Below are positions 51,625 to 61,979 of a stretch of DNA of 64,000 nt, piece after piece (position 1 is the stretch's first letter; each line of letters begins with the position of its first letter). Position numbers and translations under genes: made by a program. The notes below the pieces were generated by a model. That model was not told the origin of the DNA, made no database searches, and worked only from the letters and a program-made list of their open reading frames with translations. The DNA lies in NCBI RefSeq assembly GCF_019396345.1, contig NZ_JAHKRM010000027.1:62001-126000 (forward strand). The letters are read 5' to 3'. This DNA is from Nonomuraea guangzhouensis. GTDB lineage: Bacteria; Actinomycetota; Actinomycetes; Streptosporangiales; Streptosporangiaceae.

Positions 51625-51646
51625 GTACGAACGTACTAGTTCGTAC
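51625..51646. promoter_or_regulatory. Operator 1 of the shikimate-catabolism regulon
   Basis: Perfect palindrome GTACGAAC-(GTACTA)-GTTCGTAC, 33 bases before the shikimate dehydrogenase ATG, overlapping a TACATT -10-like box at 51644. The same element recurs at 55110 and 61914. The TetR regulator at 54378 is the obvious candidate ligand-responsive repressor. Confidence 0.75.
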
Positions 51647-51678
51647 ATTTGAGGGACACCGGAGGAGAGTGAGAGCGG

Positions 51679-52533
51679 ATGAGCTCCTATCTGATCGGCC
51701 TGATCGGCGCCGGGATCGGCCCGTCGTTCAGCCCCGCGCTGCACGAGCGCGAGGCGGACGCGCACGGCGTGCGTTACGTCTACCGGCTGCTCGACATCGG
51801 CGAGCTGGGGCTGGGCGCCGACGCCGCGGGGGAGCTGGTCCGTACGGCGCGGCGGCTCGGGTTCGACGGCCTCAACATCACCCACCCGTGCAAGCAGACC
51901 GTGATCCCCTTCCTGGACGAGCTGTCCCCGGACGCGGCGATGCTCGGCGCGGTCAACACCGTCGTGTTCGAGGGGCGGCGGGCCGTGGGGCACAACACCG
52001 ACTGGACCGGGTTCGCGGAGTCGTTCGCCCGAGGGCTGCCCGACGCGCCCACCCGGCAGGTGGTGCAGCTCGGCGCGGGCGGGGCGGGGGCGGCGGTGGC
52101 GCACGCCCTGCTGACCCTCGGCGCCGACCAGGTCGTGCTGGTCGACGCCGCCGAGGACCGCGCGGCCTCGCTCGCCGCCGACCTGGCCGGCCGGTTCGGG
52201 CCGGACCGGATCCGCGCCGCGGCCCAGCGCGAGCTGGGCGGGCTGCTCGCCACGGCGGACGGGCTGGTGCACGCGACCCCCACCGGGATGGCGCAGCACC
52301 CCGGGCTGCCGCTCCCCGCGGAGCTGCTGCGCCCGCAGCTGTGGGTGGCCGACATCGTCTACCGGCCCCTGGAGACCGAACTGCTGCGCCGGGCCCGGGC
52401 GCTCGGCTGCCGCACCATGCACGGCGGCGGCATGGTGGTCTTCCAGGCCGCGCATGCCTTCCGCCTGTTCACGGGCCGCGAGCCCGACGCCGAACGGATG
52501 CTCACCCACCTCACCGACCTGATCGACGCCTGA
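51679..52533 (+). CDS. Shikimate/quinate dehydrogenase (AroE/YdiB/QsuD-like)
   Basis: 284 residues. Interconverts shikimate (or quinate) and 3-dehydroshikimate (or dehydroquinate) with NAD(P). N-terminal substrate half GIGPSFSPALHEREA and GLNITHPCKQTVIPFLDEL (the catalytic Lys of NxTxPxK), then HNTDWTGFAESF (catalytic Asp) and the Rossmann loop LGAGGAGAAV. C-terminal MHGGGMVVFQAAHAFRLFTG. Because the next gene consumes 3-dehydroshikimate, a catabolic direction is likely. ATG at 51679 after GGAGGAG. First gene of the operon with operator 1. Confidence 0.93.
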   Translation: MSSYLIGLIGAGIGPSFSPALHEREADAHGVRYVYRLLDIGELGLGADAAGELVRTARRLGFDGLNITHPCKQTVIPFLDELSPDAAMLGAVNTVVFEGRRAVGHNTDWTGFAESFARGLPDAPTRQVVQLGAGGAGAAVAHALLTLGADQVVLVDAAEDRAASLAADLAGRFGPDRIRAAAQRELGGLLATADGLVHATPTGMAQHPGLPLPAELLRPQLWVADIVYRPLETELLRRARALGCRTMHGGGMVVFQAAHAFRLFTGREPDAERMLTHLTDLIDA

Positions 52534-52550
52534 CCGGGAGGTCGCGCACC

Positions 52551-54365
52551 ATGCGTAAGTCCATCGCCACCGTCTCGGTCAGCGGGACGCTGGCGGAGAA
52601 GCTGACCGCCATCTCCGCCGCGGGCTTCGACGGTGTGGAGATCTTCGAGAACGACCTTCTCGTCTCCCCGCTGAGCCCGGAGGAGGTACGCGCCCGCGCC
52701 CGGGACCTCGGCCTCGGCATCGACCTCTACCAGCCCTTCCGCGACTTCGAGGCGGTGCCGGGCGACGTGCTGGCCGGCAACCTGCGCCGGGCCGAGCGCA
52801 AGTTCGAGGTGATGGAACGCCTCGGCGCCACCCTGCTGCTGGTCTGCTCCAGCGTGTCACCCGACGCGATCGACGACGACGAACTGGCCGCCGAGCAACT
52901 GCGCCTGCTCGCCGAACGCGCGGCCGGGCACGGCATCAGGATCGCCTACGAGGCGCTGGCCTGGGGCAGGCACGTCAACGAGTACCTGCACGCCTGGCGG
53001 ATCGTCCGCATGGCCGACCACCCGAACCTCGGCACCTGCCTCGACAGCTTCCACATCCTGTCGCGCGGCTCCGATCCGATCGGCATCGAGGCGATCCCGG
53101 GCGAGAAGGTGTTCTTCCTCCAGCTGGCCGACGCGCCGCTGCTGGCCATGGACGTGCTGCAGTGGAGCAGGCACTACCGCTGCTTCCCCGGCCAGGGGAC
53201 CTTCGACCTGGCGGGGCTGGTGACGCACGTGCTGGAGACCGGGTACACCGGGCCGCTGTCGCTGGAGGTGTTCAACGACGGCTTCCGGCAGGCCGACGCC
53301 GGCCGTACGTCCCTGGACGCCATGCGGTCGCTCATCGCGCTGGAGGAGGCCGCGGCCCGGCGGCGCGGCACGACGCCGCCGATCCCGCCCCCGGTCATCC
53401 CGTCCGGCTTCGCGTTCGCCGAGCTGTCCGTCCCCGCCGCCGACCCGACCGCTGAGCTGCTGGCCGCTCTCGGGTTCGTCCGCACCGGGACGCACACCGG
53501 AAAGCCGGTCGAACTGTGGGAGCAGGGGCAGGCCCGGATCCTGCTCAACGCCACCGGCGACGAACCCGCGCTGGCCGCGCTCGGGCTGGAGAGCCCCGAC
53601 CCGGCCGGTTCGGTGAAGCGCGCCGAGTCGCTGCTGTCGCCGGTGCTGCCCCGCCACCGGGCCCCGCGCGAGGCCAGGCTGGACGCGATCGCCGCACCGG
53701 ACGGGACCGAGCTCTTCTTCTGCCGCACCGAACACCCTGACCATTCGAGCTGGACCGACGACTTCAGGCCCCGCCCGGAGGGCGCACCGCCCGCCGGGGG
53801 CATCACGCACATCGACCACGTGGCGCTCACCCAGCCGAGGCACCACTTCGACGAGGCCGCGCTGTTCTACCGCGGCGTCCTCGGCCTGCGCCCCCAGGAG
53901 AGCCTGGAGGTCCCCGACCCCTACGGCCTGCTGCGCAGCAAGGCGATGTCCAGCGAGGACGGCGCCCTGCGGATGGTGCTCAACATCAACCAGGTCGGCG
54001 CCCAGCACATCCCCTGGCAGCACATCGCCCTGGCCTGCGACGACATCGTGACCACCGCCCGCCGGCTACGCGCCGCGCACCCCGGCCTGCTGCTGCCCGT
54101 CCCCGCCAACTACTACGACGACCTGGCCGCCCGGTACGACGTGCCACCCGAGCTGCGAGAGCTCGGCCTGCTGTACGACAGGGACGAGCACGGCGAGTTC
54201 CTCCACCTGTACACGATCACGGCCGGGCGGGTGTTCTTCGAGATCGTCCAGCGCGCCGGCGGCTACCAGGGCTACGGCGCCGCCAACGCACCCGTCCGCC
54301 TGGCCGCACAGCACGCCTGGGGAGCACAACGGTCATCTAGGATGGCGGTGACCCCGTCGGCCTGA
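52551..54365 (+). CDS. 3-Dehydroshikimate dehydratase fused to HPPD-like domain (QsuB/QuiC-type)
   Basis: 604 residues. The N-terminal TIM barrel (1-~285) dehydrates 3-dehydroshikimate to protocatechuate: metal ligands Glu134, Asp165 (TCLDSFHIL), Gln191 (FFLQLADAP) and Glu239 (LSLEVFND) fall at the positions known for the family. The C-terminal half (~285-604) is a double VOC module like 4-hydroxyphenylpyruvate dioxygenase (GITHIDHVALTQPRHHFDEA, then WQHIALACDDIV and VFFEIVQRAGGYQGYG with the last metal Glu), thought to be structural in QsuB. Start ATG 52551, 17 bases after the dehydrogenase stop. Followed after 12 bases by the TetR gene. Confidence 0.93.
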   Translation: MRKSIATVSVSGTLAEKLTAISAAGFDGVEIFENDLLVSPLSPEEVRARARDLGLGIDLYQPFRDFEAVPGDVLAGNLRRAERKFEVMERLGATLLLVCSSVSPDAIDDDELAAEQLRLLAERAAGHGIRIAYEALAWGRHVNEYLHAWRIVRMADHPNLGTCLDSFHILSRGSDPIGIEAIPGEKVFFLQLADAPLLAMDVLQWSRHYRCFPGQGTFDLAGLVTHVLETGYTGPLSLEVFNDGFRQADAGRTSLDAMRSLIALEEAAARRRGTTPPIPPPVIPSGFAFAELSVPAADPTAELLAALGFVRTGTHTGKPVELWEQGQARILLNATGDEPALAALGLESPDPAGSVKRAESLLSPVLPRHRAPREARLDAIAAPDGTELFFCRTEHPDHSSWTDDFRPRPEGAPPAGGITHIDHVALTQPRHHFDEAALFYRGVLGLRPQESLEVPDPYGLLRSKAMSSEDGALRMVLNINQVGAQHIPWQHIALACDDIVTTARRLRAAHPGLLLPVPANYYDDLAARYDVPPELRELGLLYDRDEHGEFLHLYTITAGRVFFEIVQRAGGYQGYGAANAPVRLAAQHAWGAQRSSRMAVTPSA

Positions 54366-54377
54366 CCGTGGAGCCCC

Positions 54378-55043
54378 ATGACCTCGCAGCCACTCGCCCG
54401 CGCCGGTGGCGAACGTCAGCGTGACGCCGACCGGACCAAGGCGGAGATCCTCCAGGTGGCGCAGCGGGAGTTCGCGCGGCACGGATACGCCGGGGCCAGG
54501 GTGGACGAGATCGCCGAGCGGACGCGCACCACCAAGCGCATGATCTACTACTATTTCGGCGGCAAGGAGCAGCTCTACATCGCCGTTCTGGAGAAGGCCT
54601 ACACCGAGGTGCGGGCCGCCGAGCGGACCGTCGACGTGGCGCACCTGGCGCCGGTGGAGGCCATCCGCACGCTGGCGGAGCTGACCTTCGACCACCACGA
54701 CGCGCACCGCGACTTCATCAAGCTGGTCGGCATCGAGAACATCCACGAGGCCGAGCACATCCGCAAGTCCGAGCTGCTGGCCAACCTGGGCACGCCCGTC
54801 CTCGACCTCATCTCCCGCATCCTCGACGCGGGGCAGGAGTCCGGCGACTTCGTCACCGAGGCCGACGCCATCGACGTGCACATGATGATCAGCGCGTTCT
54901 GCTTCTTCAGGGTCGCCAACCAGCACACGTTCGGGGCGCTGTTCGGCCGCGACATGACCGCGCCCGAGCACCGTGCCCGGCTGCGCGCGATGGTCGGCGA
55001 GCTGACCGTCGCCTACCTGCGCGGTGCGGGTGCGCCCGCCTGA
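54378..55043 (+). CDS. TetR-family regulator of the shikimate-catabolism genes
   Basis: 221 residues. Helix-turn-helix at ~40-62 (VDEIAERTRTTKRMIYYYFG) after a Arg/Asp-rich N-terminus; C-terminal helical domain with LTFDHHDAHRDFIKLVGIEN and a MMISAFCFFRVANQH helix. The KRMIYYYFGGKEQLY form is typical of regulators of aromatic and quinate catabolism. Third gene of the operon, so it would be autoregulated through operator 1; operators 2 and 3 make it the likely regulator of the symporter and ABC operon too. Effector probably shikimate, dehydroshikimate or protocatechuate. Confidence 0.9.
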   Translation: MTSQPLARAGGERQRDADRTKAEILQVAQREFARHGYAGARVDEIAERTRTTKRMIYYYFGGKEQLYIAVLEKAYTEVRAAERTVDVAHLAPVEAIRTLAELTFDHHDAHRDFIKLVGIENIHEAEHIRKSELLANLGTPVLDLISRILDAGQESGDFVTEADAIDVHMMISAFCFFRVANQHTFGALFGRDMTAPEHRARLRAMVGELTVAYLRGAGAPA

Positions 55044-55109
55044 CCTGCGGGCGGACCGGCGCACACGATCACGGCCGCGCTGGAGAAGGGTCGTTCACAC
55101 CCTTGTAAT

Positions 55110-55131
55110 GTACGAACCAGTGAGTTAGTTT
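55110..55131. promoter_or_regulatory. Operator 2 of the shikimate-catabolism regulon
   Basis: GTACGAAC-(CAGTGA)-GTTAGTTT, 30 bases before the MHS symporter start. The left arm is identical to operator 1 and the right arm matches operator 3 (GTTAGTTA) at seven of eight bases. Confidence 0.7.
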
Positions 55132-55160
55132 CGGCTCTATCTCACCCGGGAGGAGCCCCC

Positions 55161-56498
55161 GTGACCGACGCACCCACCCCGCAGGGCAAACCGCGCAAGG
55201 CCGCGATCGCCGCTTGGATCGGCAGCGCCCTGGAGTACTACGACTTCTTCATCTATGGCACCGCCGCCGCCCTGGTCTTCGGCAAAATTTTCTTTCCCAC
55301 GTCCGCTCCGGGCACCGGAACGCTGCTGGCCCTGGCCACGTTCGGCGTCGGCTACCTGGCCAGGCCCGTCGGCGCGTTCGTGCTCGGCCACATCGGGGAC
55401 AAGTTCGGGCGCAAGAAGGTGCTGGTCTCCACGCTGGTGCTGATGGGCCTGTCGACGTTCCTGGTCGGCTGCCTGCCCACCTACGACCAGGTCGGGGTGC
55501 TGGCTCCGGTGCTGCTGGTGGTGCTCCGCCTGATGCAGGGCTTCTCGGTCTCGGGGGAGCAGGCGGGCGCCAACTCCATGACGCTCGAACACGCTCCGGC
55601 CGGCCGCCGCGCCTACTACACCAGCTTCACCCTCAACGGCACCCAGGCCGGGCAGATCATCGCGACCGCGATCTTCCTGCCGATCGCCGCGCTGCCCGAG
55701 GACCAGCTGCTGAGCTGGGGCTGGCGGGTGCCGTTCTGGCTGAGCATCGTGGTGGCGGCGGTGGGGTTCGTGATCCGGCGCACGCTGGAGGAGACGCCCG
55801 CCTTCGAGCGGGAGGTCGCCGAGAACGGGGTCGCCAAGATGCCGCTGGCCGTGCTGTTCCGCGAGCACGGGACGGACGTGCTGCGGGTGATCGTGGCCGC
55901 GGTCATCGCGTCGGTGAGCACGATCTTCACCGTGCACGCGCTGTCGTACGCGGTCAACACGGTGGGGCTGGAGCGGGCGCCGATGCTGTGGGTCGGCGTG
56001 CTGGCCAATGTCGCGGCGGTGATCACGATCCCGCTGTGGGGGGCACTGTCGGACCGGGTGGGGCGCAAGCCGGTGTTCATCGGCGGCTCGCTGGGGTGCG
56101 CGGTGCTGATCTTCGCCTACCTCTGGGCGATCTCGGCCGGTGGCTATCCGCTGATCTTCGTGGTGGGGATCCTGATGTTCGGTGTCGTGCACAGCGCGAC
56201 CAGCGGGGTCTGGCCGTCGTTCTACGGGGAGATGTTCAGCACCCGGGTGCGGCTGTCCGGGATGGCGATCGGCACGCAGATCGGCTTCGCCATCGCCGGG
56301 TTCGCGCCCACGGTCGCCACGGCGGTGGCCGGCACGGGCCGGGGCAGCTGGCTGGGGGTCTCGGTGCTCACGGCCGTGGTGTGCCTGATCAACGTGGCCG
56401 CGGTGGCCACCGCGCGGGAGACGTACCGGATCCCCACCGAACAGCTCGGCGCCAAGACCGCCACCCCCGCGCAGGCGGCGACGGCGAGCAGGGCGTGA
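55161..56498 (+). CDS. MHS-family major facilitator (shikimate/alpha-ketoglutarate permease type)
   Basis: 445 residues, 12 predicted TMs. TM1 carries the MHS hallmark AWIGSALEYYDFFIYGTAAA, followed by the loop GHIGDKFGRKKVLVSTL (MFS motif A) and LRLMQGFSVSGEQAGANSMT, where most MHS members have GGE. Homologues carry shikimate, quinate, citrate or proline/betaine with protons. GTG at 55161 with GGGAGGAG. Operator 2 precedes it, and the catabolic operon lies directly upstream, so shikimate-type substrate is likely. A lactonase-like gene follows after 31 bases. Confidence 0.92.
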   Translation: MTDAPTPQGKPRKAAIAAWIGSALEYYDFFIYGTAAALVFGKIFFPTSAPGTGTLLALATFGVGYLARPVGAFVLGHIGDKFGRKKVLVSTLVLMGLSTFLVGCLPTYDQVGVLAPVLLVVLRLMQGFSVSGEQAGANSMTLEHAPAGRRAYYTSFTLNGTQAGQIIATAIFLPIAALPEDQLLSWGWRVPFWLSIVVAAVGFVIRRTLEETPAFEREVAENGVAKMPLAVLFREHGTDVLRVIVAAVIASVSTIFTVHALSYAVNTVGLERAPMLWVGVLANVAAVITIPLWGALSDRVGRKPVFIGGSLGCAVLIFAYLWAISAGGYPLIFVVGILMFGVVHSATSGVWPSFYGEMFSTRVRLSGMAIGTQIGFAIAGFAPTVATAVAGTGRGSWLGVSVLTAVVCLINVAAVATARETYRIPTEQLGAKTATPAQAATASRA

Positions 56499-56529
56499 AG
56501 GGCGGGCATGGCGTGATTGACGGGCAGGC

Positions 56530-57363
56530 ATGAGCGGCGGGCAGGGCGCGCGCGGCGGTCCGGGTGCGTCCGCGGGCGGTGAGTTCCGCGTCTACGCCCT
56601 CCGGTACGCGCGGCGCGACGCCCTGCGCGGCGAGCACTTCCTCGGCCACGACGGGCGGGCGGGCGAGCCGCACCCGACGGCCTACTACACCTGGCTGGCC
56701 GTCTCCGACCGGCACACCGTCGTCGTCGACACCGGCATCAGCCGCGCCCGCGCCGCGAAGATCGACGGCCTCGACTACCTGGCCTCGCCCGCCGAGACGA
56801 TGGCCGAGCTGGGCGTGCCCGCCGACGCGGTCGATCACGTGGTGCTCACCCACCTGCACTACGACCACACCGGCACGGCCCGTGAGTTCGGCAGCGCCCG
56901 ATACGTCCTGCAGCGGGCCGAGCTCGACTACTGGACCGGCCCCTGGGCCCGGCGCGTCGCCAGGGAACGCTGGCTGATGGACGAGGACGACGTGGCGCAC
57001 CTGCGGGCCGCGGAGAAGGACGGCAGGATGGACCTGCTCGACGGCGACGCCGAGCTGGTCCCGGGCCTGAGCGTGCACCTGGTCGGCGGCCACACGGCCG
57101 GCACGCAGGTGGTGCGGATCCGGACCGCGCGCGGCCACGTGGTGATCGCCTCGGACGCGAGCCACTTCTACGAGAACATCGAGGCCGACCGGCCGTTCCC
57201 GATCCTGCACAGCATGACCGGCATGTACGGCGCCTTCGACCGGATCAACGAGCTCGCCGACGGGCCGCACCTGGTGGTGGCGGGTCACGATCCCGAGGTG
57301 CTCACCCGCTTCCCGCCGCTCAACGAGGCCCTGAGCGGCCGGGTGGTCGTGATCGCCGGGTAG
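56530..57363 (+). CDS. MBL-fold hydrolase (AHL-lactonase-like)
   Basis: 277 residues of the metallo-beta-lactamase fold. Di-zinc ligands: HLHYDHTG (HxHxDH), GGHTAGTQ, SDASHFYEN (Asp) and the final AGHDPE. In the context of the neighbours the substrate could be a lactone of the quinate/protocatechuate pathway; the N-acyl homoserine lactonases are the best-known relatives, but quorum quenching is not implied by the locus. ATG at 56530, 31 bases after the symporter, so likely co-transcribed. Converges with the ABC operon, 3 bases between stops. Confidence 0.85.
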   Translation: MSGGQGARGGPGASAGGEFRVYALRYARRDALRGEHFLGHDGRAGEPHPTAYYTWLAVSDRHTVVVDTGISRARAAKIDGLDYLASPAETMAELGVPADAVDHVVLTHLHYDHTGTAREFGSARYVLQRAELDYWTGPWARRVARERWLMDEDDVAHLRAAEKDGRMDLLDGDAELVPGLSVHLVGGHTAGTQVVRIRTARGHVVIASDASHFYENIEADRPFPILHSMTGMYGAFDRINELADGPHLVVAGHDPEVLTRFPPLNEALSGRVVVIAG

Positions 57364-57366
57364 CAC

Positions 57367-58064
<698 letters not shown>

Positions 58065-58068
<4 letters not shown>

Positions 58069-59849
58069 CGGGTGGCCTCCTCGACGGCGGATTCGGACGG
58101 GGCGGCCATCGAGTCGCCCAGATACGCGGCGACCACGTCGGGCTGGACGGCGACGTCCGCGGGGGCGCCGTCGGCGATGACCTTCCCGCCGGACAGCACG
58201 GTGACCCGGTCGCACAGCGACATGACCAGGCCCATGTTGTGCTCGATCACCACGACCGTCACGCCGGAGTCCCTGATCGACCGGACGATCTCGGCGAGCT
58301 GCCGCACCTCCTCGCCGTTGAGCCCGGCCGCCGGCTCGTCGAGCAGCAGCAGCGCGGGCGCCATCGCCATCGCGCGGGCCATCTCGATGCGCCGCTGGAT
58401 CCCGTACGGCAGCGCGCGCGGCGCGGCGTCGGCGAAGTCCCGCAGCCCGAACCGGTCGATCAGTTCCCCGGCCCGCTCCCGCAGCGCACGCTCGAACCCG
58501 AGCACGCTCCAGGGCAGCGCGACATAGCGCCAGACCCAGCGCGTCCGCGTGCGGTCCAGGCCGACCAGGAGGTTCTCCCGGACGGTCAGGTCGCCGAACA
58601 GCCGCAGGTTCTGGAACGTGCGGGCCACCCCCAGCAGCGACAGCCGGTACGGAGCCGCGCCGGTGACCTCCCGCCCCCGGAACAGGATCCGGCCCGACGT
58701 CGGCGTGTAGAAGCCGCTCACGACGTTGAACAGGGTCGTCTTGCCCGACCCGTTGGGCCCCACCACGCCGCGGATCTCACCGGCCGTGATCGTGAGCGAC
58801 ACCTGGTCGAGCGCGGTCAGCCCCTTGAACCGCATGGTCACCCCGTCGATCTCCAGCAGGTCGCCGTCCGCGCCCGCGTCCGCCCGCTCGTACGGCCGGA
58901 AGGGCCCCAAGGCGGCTCTGGCCCCGGCGGCCCGGCGGCGTCGGAGCCGGGCGGGCAGCCCGGCCAGACCGGTGGGGGCGAAGACCACCACGAGGACGAC
59001 CACGGTCCCGTAGCCGAGCTGGGCGTAGGCCGACACGTCCAGCAGCGCCTCCCTGACCAGCGACAGCGCCACCGCCCCGACGACGCAGCCGAGGATGCTC
59101 CGCCTGCCGCCGATGATCACCATGGCCAGCAGCAGGAACATGTTGGCGATGCTGAACGTCTCCGGCGCCACGAAACGGATGAGCCCGGCGTACAGGACTC
59201 CGGCGATGCCGCCGTACAGGCCGGACAGCACGAAGGCGGTCATGCGTAGCAGCGGGATCTCCGCGCCGAGCGCGCCCGCGGCCAGGTCGTCGTCGCGCAT
59301 GGCGCGCAGCCGGCGGCCGAGCGGCGCGTGGGTGAGGAACAGCGCGAACGCCAGCGCGAGCGCGAACGCCACCAGCTCGACGTAGTAGAAGAGGTACTCG
59401 CTGGACAGGTCCACCCCGAACAGCGGCGGCACCGGGATGTCGCTGATGCCCTCGGCCCGCCCGGCGACGGTCGCGTTGGTGATCCAGTTGACGAAGGCCA
59501 GCGCCAGCCCGAGCGTGACGATGCCCAGGTAGTGCGACTGCATCCGCAGCGCGGGCAGCCCCACCAGCAGCCCGACGAGGACGGCGGCCAGCAGGGCCAG
59601 CGCGGCGGCGGTCCAGAAGCCGAGCCCGGCGCGGGTGGTGAGGATGGCGACGGCGTAGGCGCCGACGCCGAAGAAGGCGATCTGCGCCAGGTTGATCTGC
59701 CCGGCCACGCCCATGGCCAGCCCGAGGCCGATGCCGAGGACCGCGAAGATGATCGCCACGTCGACGACGTGGATCGCGTAGCCGCCCAGCCCGTACGGCA
59801 GCAGCCAGGCCGCCACGGCGGCGGCGATGAGGGGGATCAGCCGTTTCAC
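58065..59849 (-). CDS. Fused branched-chain-type permease and ATPase (LivM-LivG)
   Basis: 594 residues. Residues 1-~305 are the LivM permease with eight or nine TMs (GVAGQINLAQIAFFGVGAYA, GRRLRAMRDDDLAAGALG coupling loop with the Glu-like AEIPLLR region, MVIIGGRRSILGCVVGA). After a hydrophilic linker (~305-345) a complete LivG ATPase follows: Walker A GPNGSGKTTLFN, Q-loop VARTFQNLRLFGDLTV, LPYGIQRRIEMARAM in the signature position, Walker B LLLLDEPAAGLNG, H-loop VVVIEHNM. The fusion is common in proteobacteria and actinobacteria. Overlaps LivH by 4 bases. Confidence 0.94.
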
Positions 59850-60715
59850 GCTCGGTTCACCGTCGTCTCTCCGAAGATGCCGGTGGGGCGGACCATCACG
59901 ATGGCGGCGAAGACCAGGAACGTCACCAGCTCGGAGTACTCCTGGAAATGGCCGGCCGCGAACGAGTCGAGCAGCCCGAACGCCATGCCGCCGGCGATCG
60001 CGCCCCGCATGCTGCCGAAGCCGCCGAAGATCGCGGCGGCGAAGCCCTTGATGCCCAGCGAGCCGCCCATCGTGGGGCTGACGTAGAGCATCGGCCCGAT
60101 CAGCCCGCCGGCCAGCGCCGCCAGGCCCGCGCCGATGGCGAAGGCCATGGCGTTGCTGCGGCCGACGTGGATGCCGACGGCGGTGGCCGCCTCGTGGTCC
60201 ATCGCGACCGCCTGCATGGCCGCGCCCCGCTTGGTGCGCTGCAGGAACATCCCCAGCAGCACGGTGGCCGCGGCCGCGACGCCGATGACCACCAGGCTGT
60301 AGGTCGGGATCTTGATCCCGGCGACGTCCAGCGGCGCGGTCGCCACCGGCGACGGCACGGCGTGGCCGGTCGCGCCGAACACCCGGATCGCCCCGGCCTC
60401 CAGCACGGTGCCGAAGCCGATCGTGCCGATCAGCATCAGGTCGAAGTCCTTGTTCTCCAGCGGGCGCAGCACCCGCTCGATGACCAGGCCGATCAGCCCG
60501 GTCACCGCGATCGCCACCGCGACCGCGACGGGGAAGGGCAGCTTGGCGAACATGTAGAGGTTGGAGGCGGCGTAGGCGCCGATCATCACCACGTTGCCGT
60601 GGGCGAAGTTCACCAGGCCCATGGTGCGGTAGACGATCGAGAAGCCCATGGCGACCAGCGCGTACACCGCGCCGAACGTGACGCCGCCGATGAGGGTCTG
60701 CAGAAAGACCTGCAC
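59846..60715 (-). CDS. livH: Branched-chain-type ABC transporter permease (LivH)
   Basis: 289 residues with eight or nine TMs. GFSIVYRTMGLVNFAHGNVV is the LivH hallmark, and IYG-like KGFAAAIFGGFGSMRGAIAGG is the second conserved loop; MQAVAMDHEAATAVGIHVGR is the coupling loop to the ATPase. GTG at 60715 with AGGAG upstream, 7 bases after the binding-protein stop. Partner of the fused LivM-LivG. Confidence 0.94.
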   Translation of the reverse strand: MQVFLQTLIGGVTFGAVYALVAMGFSIVYRTMGLVNFAHGNVVMIGAYAASNLYMFAKLPFPVAVAVAIAVTGLIGLVIERVLRPLENKDFDLMLIGTIGFGTVLEAGAIRVFGATGHAVPSPVATAPLDVAGIKIPTYSLVVIGVAAAATVLLGMFLQRTKRGAAMQAVAMDHEAATAVGIHVGRSNAMAFAIGAGLAALAGGLIGPMLYVSPTMGGSLGIKGFAAAIFGGFGSMRGAIAGGMAFGLLDSFAAGHFQEYSELVTFLVFAAIVMVRPTGIFGETTVNRA

Positions 60716-60722
60716 GGTGCTC

Positions 60723-61868
60723 CTAGCCGGCCGACTCGGCGACGATCTTCCCGGCCTTGATGAGGCCGATCTGGGTGGCGTGGATGCCCACGCCGGAGTC
60801 GTCGTAGGCGAAGTCGCCGAGCAGGCCGTCACGCTTGACCGCGCGGATCGCGTCGGCGAGCGGCCGGCCGCCGGTGCCCTTGGTCTGCTTGAGCGCCTCG
60901 ATAAGGATCTTGGCGCCGTCGTAGGCCTTGGCGCCGTGCAGCTCGGCGGGCTCGCCGAACGCGGCCTGGTAGGCGGCCGCGAAGGTCTTGCTCGCCTCGC
61001 TCGTGTCGTTGCTGAGGTACGGCGAGCTGATGACCGAGCCCTCGGCGTTGTCCGCGCCGGCGGTGGTGACGTACACGTCGGTGCCCATCGGCGCGCCGCC
61101 CGCCAGGACCGCCTTCAGCCCCAGCTCGCGGGCCTGCTTGGCGATCAGCCCTGACTCGACCTCCTCGGCGCCGATGAACAGCACGTCGGGGTCCTTCTGC
61201 CGGATCGCGGTGAGGGAGGCGCTGAAGTCCTTCTGGTCGGGGGTGACGGCCTCGTCGGCGACGGGGGTGACGTTCCTGGTCTTGAGCGCGGCCAGGAAGG
61301 CGTCGTGCTCGCCCGCGCCGTACGTGCCGTTGTTGCTGATCAGCGCGATCTTCTTGTGGCCCTTGTCGTCGACCAGGTACTTGGCCAGCGTCTCGTCGTA
61401 GGTCACGCTGGTCGGCGCGTTCAGGAACAGGAACGGGCTCTTGAGCGCGGCGAGCTTGGGCGACTGTCCCGAGGTGATGTTCGGGATCGCGGCGTCCTTG
61501 AGTATCGGCGCCATGGCCAGGGTGACGGCGCTCTCGGCGGTGCCGAGCATGGCGACGTAGCCGCCACCGGCGATCTTCCTGGCGAGGTTCGTGCCGACCG
61601 TGGGGTCGCCCTGGTCGTCGAACAGGTCGAGCTGGATCTGCCGCCCGCCGACGCCACCGGCCTTGTTGGCCTCGTCGACGGCCAGCTTGACGCCCTTGCT
61701 CTCCCACTTGCCGAGCGAGCTGAGCTGGCCGCTCTGCGCGTTGATGTTGGCGACCTTGATGGGTCCTGTGGCATCGGCCTTCGTGCCGGACTGCTGTCCG
61801 GGCGCCGAGCAGGCGGCCAGCGTGATGAGGAGCGACACGGCGGCGACGGGGAATCTCGCGGACAACAC
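60723..61868 (-). CDS. Periplasmic-type ligand-binding lipoprotein (LivK/HAAT family)
   Basis: 381 residues. Lipobox LAAC at ~18-21 with the signal peptide before it. Two-lobed type-1 periplasmic-binding fold: IKVANINAQSGQLSSLGKWE opening, AVDEANKAGGVGGRQIQLDL, the N-lobe LGTAESAVTLAMAPIL and NITSGQSPKLA, then IALISNNGTYGAGEHDAF and VLFIGAEEVESG. Binds the substrate outside the membrane for LivH/LivM. GTG at 61868 after GAGGTGAA. Operator 3 lies 46 bases upstream, so expression is probably induced with the shikimate genes. Confidence 0.92.
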   Translation of the reverse strand: MLSARFPVAAVSLLITLAACSAPGQQSGTKADATGPIKVANINAQSGQLSSLGKWESKGVKLAVDEANKAGGVGGRQIQLDLFDDQGDPTVGTNLARKIAGGGYVAMLGTAESAVTLAMAPILKDAAIPNITSGQSPKLAALKSPFLFLNAPTSVTYDETLAKYLVDDKGHKKIALISNNGTYGAGEHDAFLAALKTRNVTPVADEAVTPDQKDFSASLTAIRQKDPDVLFIGAEEVESGLIAKQARELGLKAVLAGGAPMGTDVYVTTAGADNAEGSVISSPYLSNDTSEASKTFAAAYQAAFGEPAELHGAKAYDGAKILIEALKQTKGTGGRPLADAIRAVKRDGLLGDFAYDDSGVGIHATQIGLIKAGKIVAESAG

Positions 61869-61913
61869 GGTTCACCTCGTTTGGGGGGATTTTTCGGGAT
61901 ACGGCCGCGTAAT

Positions 61914-61935
61914 GCACGAACTAGTACGTTAGTTA
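61914..61935. promoter_or_regulatory. Operator 3 of the shikimate-catabolism regulon
   Basis: GCACGAAC-(TAGTAC)-GTTAGTTA. Read on the minus strand the centre is GTACTA, identical to operator 1, and the flank GTTCGTGCATT matches operator 1 at ten of eleven bases, with a -10-like TGCATT. It precedes the ABC-transporter operon. Confidence 0.7.
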
Positions 61936-61979
61936 TACGGCCATGGGTAACCGGAGGAAATACCGAACGTGCAACGGTT